Shown here piece after piece: positions 13,956-25,875 of a stretch of 64,000 nt of DNA. How positions within the stretch are numbered: position 1 is the first letter of the stretch; each line of letters begins with the position of its first letter. Below the pieces are notes generated by a model. It ran no database searches and was not told the DNA's origin. It worked only from the letters and a program-made list of their open reading frames with translations. A program made the position numbers and the translations under genes. The stretch comes from Mycogone perniciosa (lineage: Eukaryota; Ascomycota; Sordariomycetes; Hypocreales; Hypocreaceae): assembly GCA_025331125.1 (NCBI GenBank), contig JAOALB010000006.1:28561-92560 (forward strand), written 5' to 3'.

Positions 13956-16900
13956 TACCCCCTAGTTAATAAAGCTATTCCTAGTATTTATTAACTATTA
14001 TCCTAGTTTATTTATAGTATTATAACTATTTAACTGTACTTTTAAAGCCTCTTTTACTTAATTGAAAGGTCTTTTATTGTAAATATATATTAATATTTTA
14101 TTATTAAAGGTAATAAAAATATAAACGCTATAGCTATTAATAATTTATAATAATAGGAAGTTAAATAATAAAGCTTTTTAAATAAATATATTAATCATCT
14201 TTTAGCTTTATTCTTTACTTTTTTTTAATTATTAATATTATTATTATTATTAATAATAGCAGTATTAGCAGTATTAATATAGCTTTAATAAATATTATAC
14301 TTTTTGTGTATTTCTTTTATAATATTATTTTATTAATTAATAATAAAATTATAAAATAAAAATACCTCTTTAATTAAATAGAGTTGCAGTTGCCTTTTAA
14401 AGGTGGCTTATTATAGTGTTAATTGTCTTTAGGCAGCTATACCTACTGCTGCTTTTATACCAGCTTTTACTTTAGCTAGTCTAGTTTTTATTACTGCACT
14501 GGCTACACTAATTAGTTTAGTTATTTAGCCTCTCTTTTATTTAAAGTTAAAGCTTACTAGGAATTGCAAGAAAGCCTTTACTAAGCTATATATTATAGTA
14601 TCTTTATTAGCTCCTCCTTTTACTCCTACTACTTTTATTACTACTTTTACTTTTACTTTAGCCTTTGCCTTTATTATTGCTGCTCCCGCTATTGCTTTTA
14701 CTGCTATACTATTATCCCCTTTTTATAAAGGTTATTTAAAATAAGAATTGTTAATAAAAGAGATTTTTTTTAATATATTACTATTGCCTACTTTTAGCAG
14801 TATACTGTTTATTTTAATAGTAACTATTAATACACTTTTTAATATATTTTTCCTTGCTTTTACTATATTACTTTAATTAATTATATACTTTATAGTTATT
14901 TAATATTTATATTAATTATATACTGGCTTTTTCAAACTATAAATAAAAATAAAGATAAGAATTAAATAAATATACTATTTTTTTTTTATATATTTATAAG
15001 CTAATATAATTAAATAGCAATTTAATATAAAAAGGTATTACGCTTTTAATTTAATTTATTAAAGGAGGAAGACTTAATTTATATTAAAGAGGCGGCTGCT
15101 TTAAATAGCTATAATAATAATGCCTTTTATGCGCAAGCGTATAAAGGGTAGAAAGCTTTAAGTAATTAGTTATTGCAGTAATAAGGTATGCCTTTTATAG
15201 TAAATAGCCTTTAAGTTAAAATTAAATAGTTTCCTATACTTTTATATATTTTAGTCCAGTAACTATATATCTATTAAATTTAATAGTGCTTTAAAGTGCT
15301 TAAATCGCTATTAAAGAAAGGCTTTAATAGGCCTATTGGTAGGTATAAAGTTAATAAAAAGATAAAGAATTAAAAATAATCTTTTATAGTATTTCTGTTA
15401 AAGATATATATTTTATATATTAATATACTATAGGTAAATATAACTTTATATACTTTTTTTAATTATAAAATATATAATTAATTAATTATAATAGTTAATA
15501 TTTTAATTAATATTAAAATTAAAATTTATCTTTTAAAAAAAGTAATATAAATTTATTACCTCTTTTATTATTTAAATAAAAGTAGATAACTTTACGTTAA
15601 TTATAAATATAGTAATAGTGCTTTAATATATAGTATTTTATAAAATAAGGCTTAAAAAGAAGATAATAAAATATCTTTAAAATAATCTTTAAATATTTAT
15701 ATTATTAGTAAAAAAAGTATTATTTAAAGCAGTTAAAACTTATATTTTACTTTACCTTTTATATTAAAAAGTTAAAAAGCGCTATATATATAAATAGCAG
15801 ATTAATTAATTAACCGTTTTAAAGTGCATTTTATTAAAGTTAATTAAAAACTATAATAAAGTTAAAGCGCTATATACTATATTTAGCTTTATTATAATAG
15901 CTATATAAAATATAATTTTTTTTTTAATATATTTTAATAATTGCTTTTATAGCTTATATTATAGTTTTTTAAACTTTATAATTAATATTACAATTATAAA
16001 AAGCTATATTTTATTATTAAACTTAAATTATTTTATAACCTTTTTTAAATAAATTTTATAAAAAAGGTATATTCTATACTTTTTATAGTTTTAAGTAATT
16101 TTAATATTTAAAAGCTACTATATATCCCTTTTACTATAAGGTTTATACTTTACTTTAAAGGTATTTAATAGCTTAATATAAAAAGCTTTATTATTATAAT
16201 AATATATAATTAAAATATTATTTATATAAAATATAATACAAATCTTTTAAGCTTAGTTATAAAAGAGGCAAGGCTCTTTAAAGCGTACAATTAACCTTTA
16301 TTTCCTTAAAGTTAAAGATAGTTTATTAAACTATAATTTTAATAAGTCTTTTAGCCTATATAAAGCTTTAGTAAGCTTTAAACAAATATTTAATTGCTTA
16401 AAACCCTTAAAAAGCTTATATATAACTAGTTTTAAATTTTTATCCTTTAAAGTATTAAAAATGGTATTTTTAATATTATATTACTTTAATTTAAAGTTAA
16501 ATCTTACTGTTAAACTAATAAATATATAAAAAGAATATACTATTAATATAGCAATATATATACTCTCTATTGTAAAGTATTTTTATAAATCCCTTTAAAC
16601 TATAAAATAAACTTTATAGTATTTTAGATTTTTATTTTAATTAAATTTATATATAGAAACTTAATATATAAGTAGTAGGTTTATGTTCGCCTTTAAATAT
16701 AATATCTTTTACTAAATTCCTTTTATATATAAAAAGTTAATTTTATTATATATAGTTTATTTAAACTTAGCTTTAAGTAAATATTTTATAAACTTTTTTT
16801 AGTCTTTTAATAATTTTATTAAATCCTTTTAGTATATAGTTTATTTATTAAAAGTAATACTTTTTTAAAAGGAATCTTTTTAATTTATTACTATATTAAA

Positions 16901-18736
16901 AATAATAAATACTATTACTATATTTTTTAATTTACTATTTATTTGCTTTTATTAATTAAGCAGTAATTAAAATAGTATTAAATTAAAAAGTATTATAATT
17001 ATTAAATATATATTAGGCTTATTATTCTTCAAAGTAGTGCTTAAAGTATATATTCTAATTTTATATACTAGGAAATATTTATTAACTTTTTCTGCAGTTT
17101 ATTTCCTTTAAAGTTTTATACTCCTATAAATATTAACTATTTCTTTACTACTTAAAGAATTATTAACTAGCTTTTCTTTTAAAGTTTATTCTTTTAATAT
17201 AAAAGTAGGTAAGTCTTTTAAATATTAATATACCTTTAGCTATAGCAGTTTATCCTTTTTTATTAAATAATATACCTTTAATATATAAAGCTATTTTTTT
17301 ATTAACCTTTCTTTATTAAAAAGGGGTAAATTACTTTTAAAAGTATTGCTTAAAGTTCCTATTAATATATTAATTTTATTTATAGAGATTAATTATTTTA
17401 AAGTAGCCTTTAATATTTAAAAACTAAAAGGTCTTTTTAAGTATACTAATAGTTTACTTAAAGTATTTATTAAATAAATCTTAATACTTAATATAATTCT
17501 TACCTTTAAAAGTATACTCTCTTTTTTTATATTACTTATAAAGGTATTTTTTACTATAGGAATATATATTAAAAAGAGTTTAAATTTTAGCTTATTTTCT
17601 TTAACTTTATTAAACAGTTTATTTAACTTAACTATAAATAGCTTATCTGCACTTTCTTTTTTACTATTAAAAAAGCTAGTTTTATTAAACTATATATTCT
17701 TTATAATAATTACCTTTATTAAGTAAGGTAATTAAATGCAATATATATTATTTATAGTATATTTAATAAAATATCCAATTAAGCCTTTAAACTTTATTTT
17801 AAATTCTCTTTTATGTTAGCTAGCTTTATATTCTTTATTAAATATATAGGCGCAGCAGCTATATATATAAAGTCTATTTTAATTTAGCTATAAGTCTATA
17901 AATAGCTTTTTTCTTAAAAGGGGTATAAAATTGCAAAACTATTACTTTAATCTTTTAATAAATAATATTATATTAAAGCTATATATAAGACTTATATCAA
18001 TAATATATACTATAACTTCAATACTTTTAAGCTATAAATTAATTAAAAGGGTTATAGCTTTAAATATCTGTATTAATTTATTTATAATTTCCTAACCTAT
18101 ATACTTTAAGGCATTATTTAGCTTATATATATAGGAATAGGCAAGCTTTAAAATAATTCCTTTTATATTTACCTAGATCTAGAAGTATATTAAGCCTTTA
18201 ACTATAATTACAGCTTTTTTATTATACGACTTAAAAAAATATATTAAAATATTATATTATATTTTTACTATACTTATAAAGTTAAAGAAACTATTAAAGA
18301 CAGTATTTTATTTTTTATTTAATAAAGGGCCTATATATAACTATAAAGTATATTCCTCTTTAACTATTCAAGCTAATTATCCCTATTATAACTATAAAGA
18401 TAATCTTAAAGATCCTAGTATACTTTAAAGAATAGTTTTAGTGTTTATCTTTTAAATATTCTGCAAAAGATAACTTATTTTATATATATAAAAATATAAG
18501 CTTTACACTCTATTTATATAGTTCCTTTAATATATATATTCCTTGCATTCTTTACTAGTACTTTAAGTGCTTTTAGGCCTAGATATCTTGATTATAGGTG
18601 CTAAAGCTGCTTTAAGTTATTATATAGTGTTGATAGGTTATATATCAGTCTTCTCCTTTTTCCTAATATTATATAAATATAGTAGTCTGCGCTAAAAAGA
18701 AGGAATAAAGCACTTATACTGCTTGGGATAGTATTT
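13956..18736 (-). pseudogene. Broken Copia pol (integrase, RT) of Copia-B
   Basis: Read on the minus strand with stops ignored, the integrase part lies at about 18700-17300. The Copia (RVT_2) reverse transcriptase lies at about 17000-16100. Its 'KALYxLKD' block (Copia consensus K-A-L-Y-G-L-K-Q) is near 16370, and its catalytic block is near 16200-16245, where the YVDD motif now reads I-N-N because GAY Asp codons became AAY. The downstream part (14400-14720) is a low-complexity run of Lys/Ala/Val codons that was probably Glu-rich before RIP. The frame is fragmented throughout. Confidence 0.75.
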
Positions 18737-19130
18737 TATTAAGGGGGAATCAGCGCTCCAAACATATATATATACACCAACAATAACTAGAATAAAGCGC
18801 GGGAACCGCGCTTTTAATAGAACTATAAAGCTGTAATTAAGTAATATAAGGATTAAAAGATACTGCAAATTATTTAATTATAATATCTGCAGTTAAAAGC
18901 AACTAACAGTTACCTCTTTACGCTTTAATAGCTGTGAAATTATAGGTAAAGGTAATATATTAAAGGAGAATACAGGTTAGTTTTTATTAAACTAGGTCTA
19001 TCTATTTATCTTTATAGTCTTATGCCTCCTTAATCTAATAACTGCTTAAATAAGTAATTAACTTTATTTAAATAGGCTAGTAAAATGGATTATAAATATA
19101 TTAAGTATATTAGTTACCTTTAATAAAACC
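18737..19130 (-). repeat. 3' LTR of Gypsy-D
   Basis: This LTR is homologous to the solo LTRs at 28916-29290 (same orientation) and 53136-53535 (opposite orientation). It contains a GC-rich inverted repeat, GCGCGGGAACCGCGC, near 18796-18812 that has escaped full mutation in two of the three copies. The expected terminal CA is blurred (AATAAAACC). Confidence 0.8.
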
Positions 19131-21490
19131 CTCCCTATAAGTATTTATAAATAAAAGAAGTAAATTTTAATAAAATACTTATCTGGCTAAACCTTTTAGT
19201 ATTAAGATTATGATTCCTTAAAGTAAATATTAATAATATAAAGAAATAATAGAATAAGTATATTATAAAAAAAGGAAAACTAAAAATAAAATTACTACTA
19301 TATATACTATTAATATCTTTATATTTAATTTATATTAAATTATTCTCTTTATATTAAAACAACTATAATTAAATAGTTTTACTTTAATAAGTTATATTTA
19401 TTACTAAGTATTTTAAACTATTATCTGTTTATTTTATATTAATTATTTTATTATTTAAGTAAATATATAGATTTACTTTTAGTTGTTTATCCTGCTATTG
19501 CTTTTATCATAGATACTATTTAGGTAGTTAAGCTAGCAGTATTATTTTATTTCTTTACTATTAGTATAGTTTATAAAGCTAAAGAGAATACTTTTCTTTT
19601 TCTTAACTGCAGCTAGCTTAATTATATAGTAGTAGGTATAGGTATAGTTAAAGTTAAAGGTTAAGTCCTGGAAATTAATTATAGATATTATATCTTAGTT
19701 TATTTATATATTATTAGGAGAATAAATAATTACTAGGAAAAGCTATTATTATAGTAGATTAAATAGTTCTCTTTTATAGAGTTATTTACTAATACTTTAA
19801 AATCTATTAAATATTATTTATTAATCTTTATTATATTCCTTTTATAAATTATTTTTAAAGGTGCCTATTAACTTTAATTAAGTTTAATTAAATAATATTT
19901 AAGTAAAAAAGGCAGGATATCCTTTATTTTTACTTTAAAGTTTATAACTGTAAGTTTATTTGCAGCTATTATTTAATATAAAACCTAAACTATATCTATA
20001 TAGCTTTTAATAGAGTTTTTAAAGTATGGGTATTAGTATAAATTTTAAAGTAAAAGTTTAAACCCTTTTAAGTTAATTATTGCGTATTTTTTAAAGTTAA
20101 AAGAGATTAAAACTCTACTTAAAGGTTTTACTAGTTAATTTAACTTAATATTAATAAATCCTTAAAGTATTTATTAAATCTAAAATAGGTTTAAATAGCT
20201 GTATTTATTAGATTTAAGTTATTTTATATATAGAATTATATAAAAGTTAAATACATAAAGGAATTTAGATTTTTTAAATATATAGGCCTATAGGTTAAGG
20301 AATTATTATATATAATATTTATAGTTATTTTTATTAAAGTTAAAGTAGTAAAGGTACCTTTATTTATTAAGAATATAAATATATTAGTGTTAAAGAAAAT
20401 AAATAAACCTTAAAGATTTATCTTTTTTCTATAAAGCTTTAAAAGTGCTGTAGTTCATTAAAGATTTTAAAAGCTTAAAATATTATTTAATTCAAAGCAG
20501 CTGCGCCTTTAAATATATTTTAAAATATTAAAATCTCTATTTGAATACCTTTTACGATTACTAATCCTTTTACTATTATATAAAGTATGATATTTAAATT
20601 AAAGTTTACTATTTAGTTTTTATAGGAAAGGTTATATAAAGAATTATAAATATTAATAATATAGAATGGCTATATAGGTTCTTTAATATCTAGTATTTAT
20701 AAAAGTTTATTATAGTATAGGGTACTTTTAATAAGTAATTTATTAATAGGTAACTGCAGGTAGCTGTTAGTATACTAGTTAAGTTAAAGGTAGATTTATA
20801 TTAATTAATAGCTATATTAGCTTATTAGTAAACTATTAATAAGGTTTTATTCTTTTAACTTAAAGAAATTACTAATACAGCTAAAAGATATTTAATTAAT
20901 ATAGTAAAGGAGTAAAGTTTTTAGTTTACCTTTTATAAGTTAAAAAAATCAAATAAAAATTATAGGTCCTTTTTTAAGTAAAATATTATAATAAAAAGGA
21001 AAGGGGGTTGAATAAAATTAAATAGTTATGGAATAAAATTTAAATTAAAAGTAATATTTAGGCTAATATAAAATAGACTTTTAATAACTAAAAGAAAAAG
21101 AAAAAAGAAAAGAAAGTATAGTATTACTTTTTATTTCTTTATAGGTATAAATATATAGGTTAATATATAAAGTAATTTTCTTTATTATATATAAATTACT
21201 ACTCCTTTAAAGTAACTTTTTATAATTTATTTGCCTTTTTCTTTTCTTTTTTATTCTTTTTTTACTCCCTTTTCCTTTTTTTTATCCTATTATTTAATTA
21301 TAGAAAATCCTACTAAAAAAGCTATTATTAATTACCTAATATAGCTGACTTTATTAATATACCTATTACTACTAAAAAGACTTTTAAAGAGATTTCTTTA
21401 TTTTAAAAAGGTTAAATTTAACTTTACTTTTTATTTAATTATTTACTTTAAATAAAGCTTTAGTAAATCAGTATTATTTAATTAATATCT

Positions 21491-22970
21491 TGTTAGGTTA
21501 GGTAGGCTAAGGAACTACCACTTATTAGCGCTTATTAGCGCTAGGGAGCTTTTATTTGCTTATATAGCAGATACCAGCTAATATATATATTACGTAAGCG
21601 ATATATTAGACTATATAGGCGCTTATAACGTATATATTCTACGTTTTCCTTTATATTAGCTATATATATATATAGCGAGGCTATTATAGTATATTTATTA
21701 CTAGAATTAAGCTTTATTCCTATTTCTCTCTATACTCTATATAGCTATGCCGCGCTCCGCAACAGTTATAAGCCTAGGTAGTAACTATTAAAGTTACTAA
21801 AAACTTCCCTTAATATTATATCTTTACCTTTACTCTTTCCCTTTGCCTTTAAGCTCTTAAAGCCATTTTTTACAATAAATAATACAGGAAATATTACCTT
21901 TATAAAGCTAGATTTAATAGTATAGTAAATTAAATAGATTACTATTTTAAATAACTATATAACTACTGTAAAGATTTAGAATAACGTTAATCTTAATCTT
22001 TTTAATTAAAATAATAACCATTTCCCTGCTTTAAAGCTATTTACTTTAGCTAAAGTAAAAAAAACTGCTTTAAAAGCATTTAAAAAAAACTATTTTAATA
22101 AATATCTTTATTTATTATAATAGTCTACTCTATAAATATTAGTGCATTATTGCCTTATATACTGAAAAGAGGAAGGCTAAAGCAGCGATCTTTAAATAGA
22201 TATAGAAAATAGTTAATACTGGCATTTACACTTTAGTCCTTACAGACTTTAAAGCTGCAACCTAAACTATAGCCTTAGCCTTTACTGCTATTAAAGCAGC
22301 CAATAAAAACAATAAAAACTTAAACGCTAAATTTACTATTCATTAAATTATAAAAAAGCTTAAAAAACAATTAACTTTTTATAAAGATATAATATATAAA
22401 AAATTACAGATTTTATATAAATATATCCTATATAATATAGAGTATAGGAACTTAAAGCTAGAAGTATAATATATAAACTAGGCGCGCGTCTATATAAATG
22501 CAGTAAAGTATAAGCTCCTTAAAGTTACAGGAATAGCTGCCTAAAAGGCTTTCTTAAAAGCTATTAAAGTACGCTATACCTTAAACTTTACTTTGCACTA
22601 CCTATACTATATAAACGGTTAAATTAAGAGTAGCAAAACCGCTAAGATCTTCTCCTTTAATCAGCTTAGTTAACTTTTCTTAAATAATATATAGAATACG
22701 GAAAATTACACTTACAGACTCTATATAATGCTTAGTAACCGCTTAGATAAAGCTATAGCGAATAATACTATACATTTAAAAGCTTTTACCGGAAAGGAAT
22801 ACCTATATAGACAGGAAAGGTATAATTAGCCCTTAAAGGACTATATTATACTACTAGCTGCGCTTAAGGGAAAACCTAATAAGAAAGGGAAATATATCCT
22901 TAACCTGCAATAAGCTGCAGAAATTTATACTTGCCTTTAAAAAGATAAATAGTATACGCTATTATACTTT
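21491..22970 (+). mobile_element. Copia-E: 5' LTR and gag of the Copia-A/B family, 3' truncated
   Basis: A 274-bp LTR (21491-21764) with intact terminal TG and CA is the reverse complement of the LTR at 48353-48626. The leader and gag that follow match the reverse complement of about 47130-48350. Near 22970 the similarity to Copia-A is lost and Gypsy-D RNase H sequence resumes, so only the first ~1.5 kb of the element is present. It was inserted in, or left by deletion within, the RNase H region of Gypsy-D. The right boundary is approximate. Confidence 0.75.
21765..22970 (+). pseudogene. Broken Copia gag of Copia-E
   Basis: With TAA/TAG read as Gln, the forward frame is nearly continuous from about 22000 to 22970 (~300 codons). 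It reads as a helical, Lys/Leu-rich protein, with an 'VLTDFKAAT' block near 22240 and a 'GKPNKKGKY' block near 22870. Position directly after the 5' LTR and colinearity with Copia-A identify it as gag. I did not recognise a zinc knuckle in it. It is less damaged than the pol copies in the window. Confidence 0.6.
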
Positions 22971-22999
22971 ATTTTTAATAAAAGCTAATACCTACTTTT

Positions 23000-24035
23000 A
23001 TATTAAATTAAATATCGTTTTCTTTTTATAATTTATATTAAAACTGCCTTTTAGCCTATTATACTAGTATTAACTATGAAAATTACCTCCCTATATCCTT
23101 TACTTATATTTAATATTACTAATATTAAAGTAAACGTCATAAATTCTTTAAGTTTATTTATAGTTTATTACTGCTTTTTAACTTATCTTTAAAGGGTATT
23201 TTTCTTTAATAGATTAACTAAAGGCTTTATAATCTAGGTAAAGTATTTAATTTAATATCTATAATAGTTAACTAGATTAAAAAAGGATTAAACTTTATTA
23301 ATAGTTTTATAGTTCTTTTATTTTTAACTTTAATAATTTTCTTAATTATGAATTACTATCCGTTTATATTATATAGGTATCCTATAAATTTATTTAATCT
23401 TTAATAAAAGATTGATTTTACTACTAAAATAATATATCTTAATCGTTTAGTATTAATAAAAGTTTTATTTAAATTTTAAAGGTACTTTAAAATATAGCAT
23501 TAAACCTTAAGCATTACTTCTTTATTATTATATATAGATTTTAATCTTTATACTGCAATATTATTTAAAAATAGTTAATATATTATAGGTATAAAATTAA
23601 ATAATACTTATAAAATAATATATTAAAATTATACTATTAAGTTTACAGTATTTATTAAAAGTGTATAGTATTTTAAAAGGCTAATAAGGCTTATAAATAT
23701 AGTTATATTTTAACTTTTTTATTAAAAGGGATTTGATTATATTTTAAGAAAAAGTCTAGCAATAATAGTATTATATAGCCTATAAAGCCTTTATTAAATT
23801 AATTAGCGTTTAAAGGAATAAAAGTATTTTTAATAGTTACTTTATTTATTTATATAATAAAGTTAATGAAGTAAAAGCCGTTACTTTGCTTTTATATTAA
23901 AAAAAATAAGTTTTTATATAGCTTATAGCTGTCTTTTAAAAGGCCTTTTTTAACATAGACTTATAATAGGTTAATTACTTTTTTCTCTATCCCTTTAAGA
24001 ATTAAAATACTGCTACTGTATTAAATATTATATTT
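23000..24035 (-). pseudogene. Broken RT/RNase H of Gypsy-D
   Basis: On the minus strand with stops read through, an upstream 'GIExxxINLLxxYVxKGLL' block near 23960 leads into a 'FLIxKxSNGFYFIN' block (Gypsy RT). A 'GYDQIP'-like block follows near 23720-23760, with Asp changed to Asn. Next are the thumb block 'YYRxxIKxFxxIxKPL' near 23220-23260 and the RNase H start 'IVNTSIIGQ' (consensus VDASxxGWG) near 23060. The frame is then broken by Copia-E. The sequence differs clearly from the Gypsy-1/A/F/G family. Confidence 0.7.
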
Positions 24036-25654
24036 TAATATACTAAATTATGAAAATATATAAATTAATATCTTTATATTTATTACTTTGTTATATAAAA
24101 GGAAGTAAAAATATTTAATAAATTGATTGATAATTATTTAAATACTATTATATTTAAGTTTTAATTTTAATTTAACAAATAATAGTGGTTTAATAATAAA
24201 ATGTAATAGAAGTAATTTTTATAATCATTTTAATATTAATAAAGGTTAAAGTTTATTATATAGTTTATATTTCCAAGGCTTAATTATTTTATAAATTCTA
24301 TAATAAAAAATAATATTTTATATTACTTTTATAAGCTTTTAAAATTTAAAATACCTTTATATTTATTCATTAATTTTATAAATATCTTTATATTTATATA
24401 TTAAATATTAATGAACGTTTATAATCTTATTGTTTTAAAATATATTTCAAATTTAAATTCTTTTATTTTATTACTAAACTCTCTTTTTATGAAACCTTTT
24501 TTCTTTCAAAATATATTATTATTTTAAATAATATAATATTCTTTACTATATTAAAGTATAGTATTATTATTAAATAGTTTATATATAGTTTAAAGTACTA
24601 TTTATTCATAATATCCTTTAAAGGTTTATTTAAAAATATATTTAATATACTTACTCTTTTTTAAATTATAGTTAATTTATTTATTAATAATATTTATATA
24701 TTAATTTTTAAATCCTTTTTATTAAATTAAAATATACTTTAATATTAAAAGCTACTTTATATAATAGACTTATTTTGTAGGAAGTAATTAAATTATAATA
24801 AAATATATAATATCTTTATAGTTAATATATAGTTTAATTTTATATCTTTCCTTTAATAAATAATATGATTTTTTTTTAAATATAAAAATAATAAAGAATT
24901 CTTTATAATATATTAAATAGTTTAACTTTATATTATATACTATTTTACAGTAAAAAGTAATAAAGTATAATTTATTATTTTTATTCTTTTAATTAAATTA
25001 AACTTTTATATTAAAATTTATACCATTTATTTTGACTTCTATTTTTTGAAATAAATTAAATTAATAAATATAAATCCTTGTGAAATACACGATTTAAATT
25101 TATTAAATATATATTTTATCGTTAATCTTTATAAAATTTTGAATTGTATTTAATAAATATATAACAATTTAATATAATACGTTTATAGCCTTTAATAAAT
25201 TATCAATAATAGTTACTAAATCTTAAAATACTTTAAATTTCTTTAATTATTATAAATATAAACCAGTCTTCTATTACTTATACCATTAATAAATTTATAT
25301 AAATTCCTTTAAAACTAATAATATACTTTAAAAAAGTAATTTCTTATATATAAAATTTATATTTCTTTTATTTTATAAATAGTTTAGTATTTTATAATAT
25401 TTATAATAGTTTCTAAATATATACTTTATATTTTATAAAAGTATTTAAAAAAATGAAAATATTATTTAAATAAATAATTATAATGATATTAAAATACTTT
25501 TTTAATATATTATTAATTATTCTTTTAAATATTATAAAGGTATTAGTAAAATTAAAAAGTATAACTAAATATTTAAATAAACTATACTTAATTTAAAAAC
25601 TAGTTATTTATTTATATTTCTTTTTAATTTCAATAAAGTTATAAGCGCTCTTTA

Positions 25655-25875
25655 TAAAAACAAGATTATAATAGTCAAGTAAATATAATAGCGTAAAAGT
25701 ATATTAAGAGTTTAATTTTAAAAAGAAAGGGGAAAAGATTAGACTTTGCCTAATACACTATATTAATAGTATATTAAAGGCAAAGGCTAAAGGATTTATA
25801 TATAATATGCCCTTAATTAGGTATATACCCTTTAAGGTTATACTAGGATCCTTATTATAGGTCTTTCCTATTATA
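25655..25875. repeat. ~221-bp LTR-like insertion in Gypsy-F
   Basis: Aligning Gypsy-F with Gypsy-G (near 63110) shows an extra block here that starts TAAAAACAAG and ends CCTATTATA, flanked by CTTTA (25650-25654) and CTTTT (25876-25880). This fits a 5-bp target-site duplication with one change. TA...TA ends are what RIP makes of TG...CA. It is visibly richer in G+C than the host element. The family is unknown and no relative occurs in the window. Confidence 0.55.

Larger units (their letters stand above)
7017..18736 (-). mobile_element. Copia-B: Ty1/Copia retrotransposon, 5' truncated, interrupted by Gypsy-C
   Basis: Orientation is minus. The 3' LTR lies at the left (7017-7065 plus 13729-13955) and was split by insertion of Gypsy-C. 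Immediately inside it is a pyrimidine run that reads as a polypurine tract on the minus strand (13956-13965). The internal sequence up to 18736 is colinear with 41672-46555 of Copia-A and encodes the 3' part of pol. At 18736 it meets the LTR of Gypsy-D. The 5' part (protease, gag, 5' LTR) is missing. The LTR start sits in Gypsy-1 sequence, so Copia-B jumped into Gypsy-1. Confidence 0.85.
18737..24040 (-). mobile_element. Gypsy-D: third Ty3/Gypsy family, 5' truncated, interrupted by Copia-E
   Basis: A ~394-bp LTR at 18737-19130 is followed inside by a pyrimidine run (19129-19135) that is a polypurine tract on the minus strand, so this is the 3' LTR of a minus-strand element. RNase H and RT on the minus strand follow at about 23000-24035. 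Copia-E splits the body at 21491-~22970. At ~24040 the RT leader ends abruptly against Gypsy-F integrase sequence, so gag and the 5' LTR are missing. The LTR sits inside Copia-B, and TATTT (18732-18736) is a possible target site. Confidence 0.75.
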
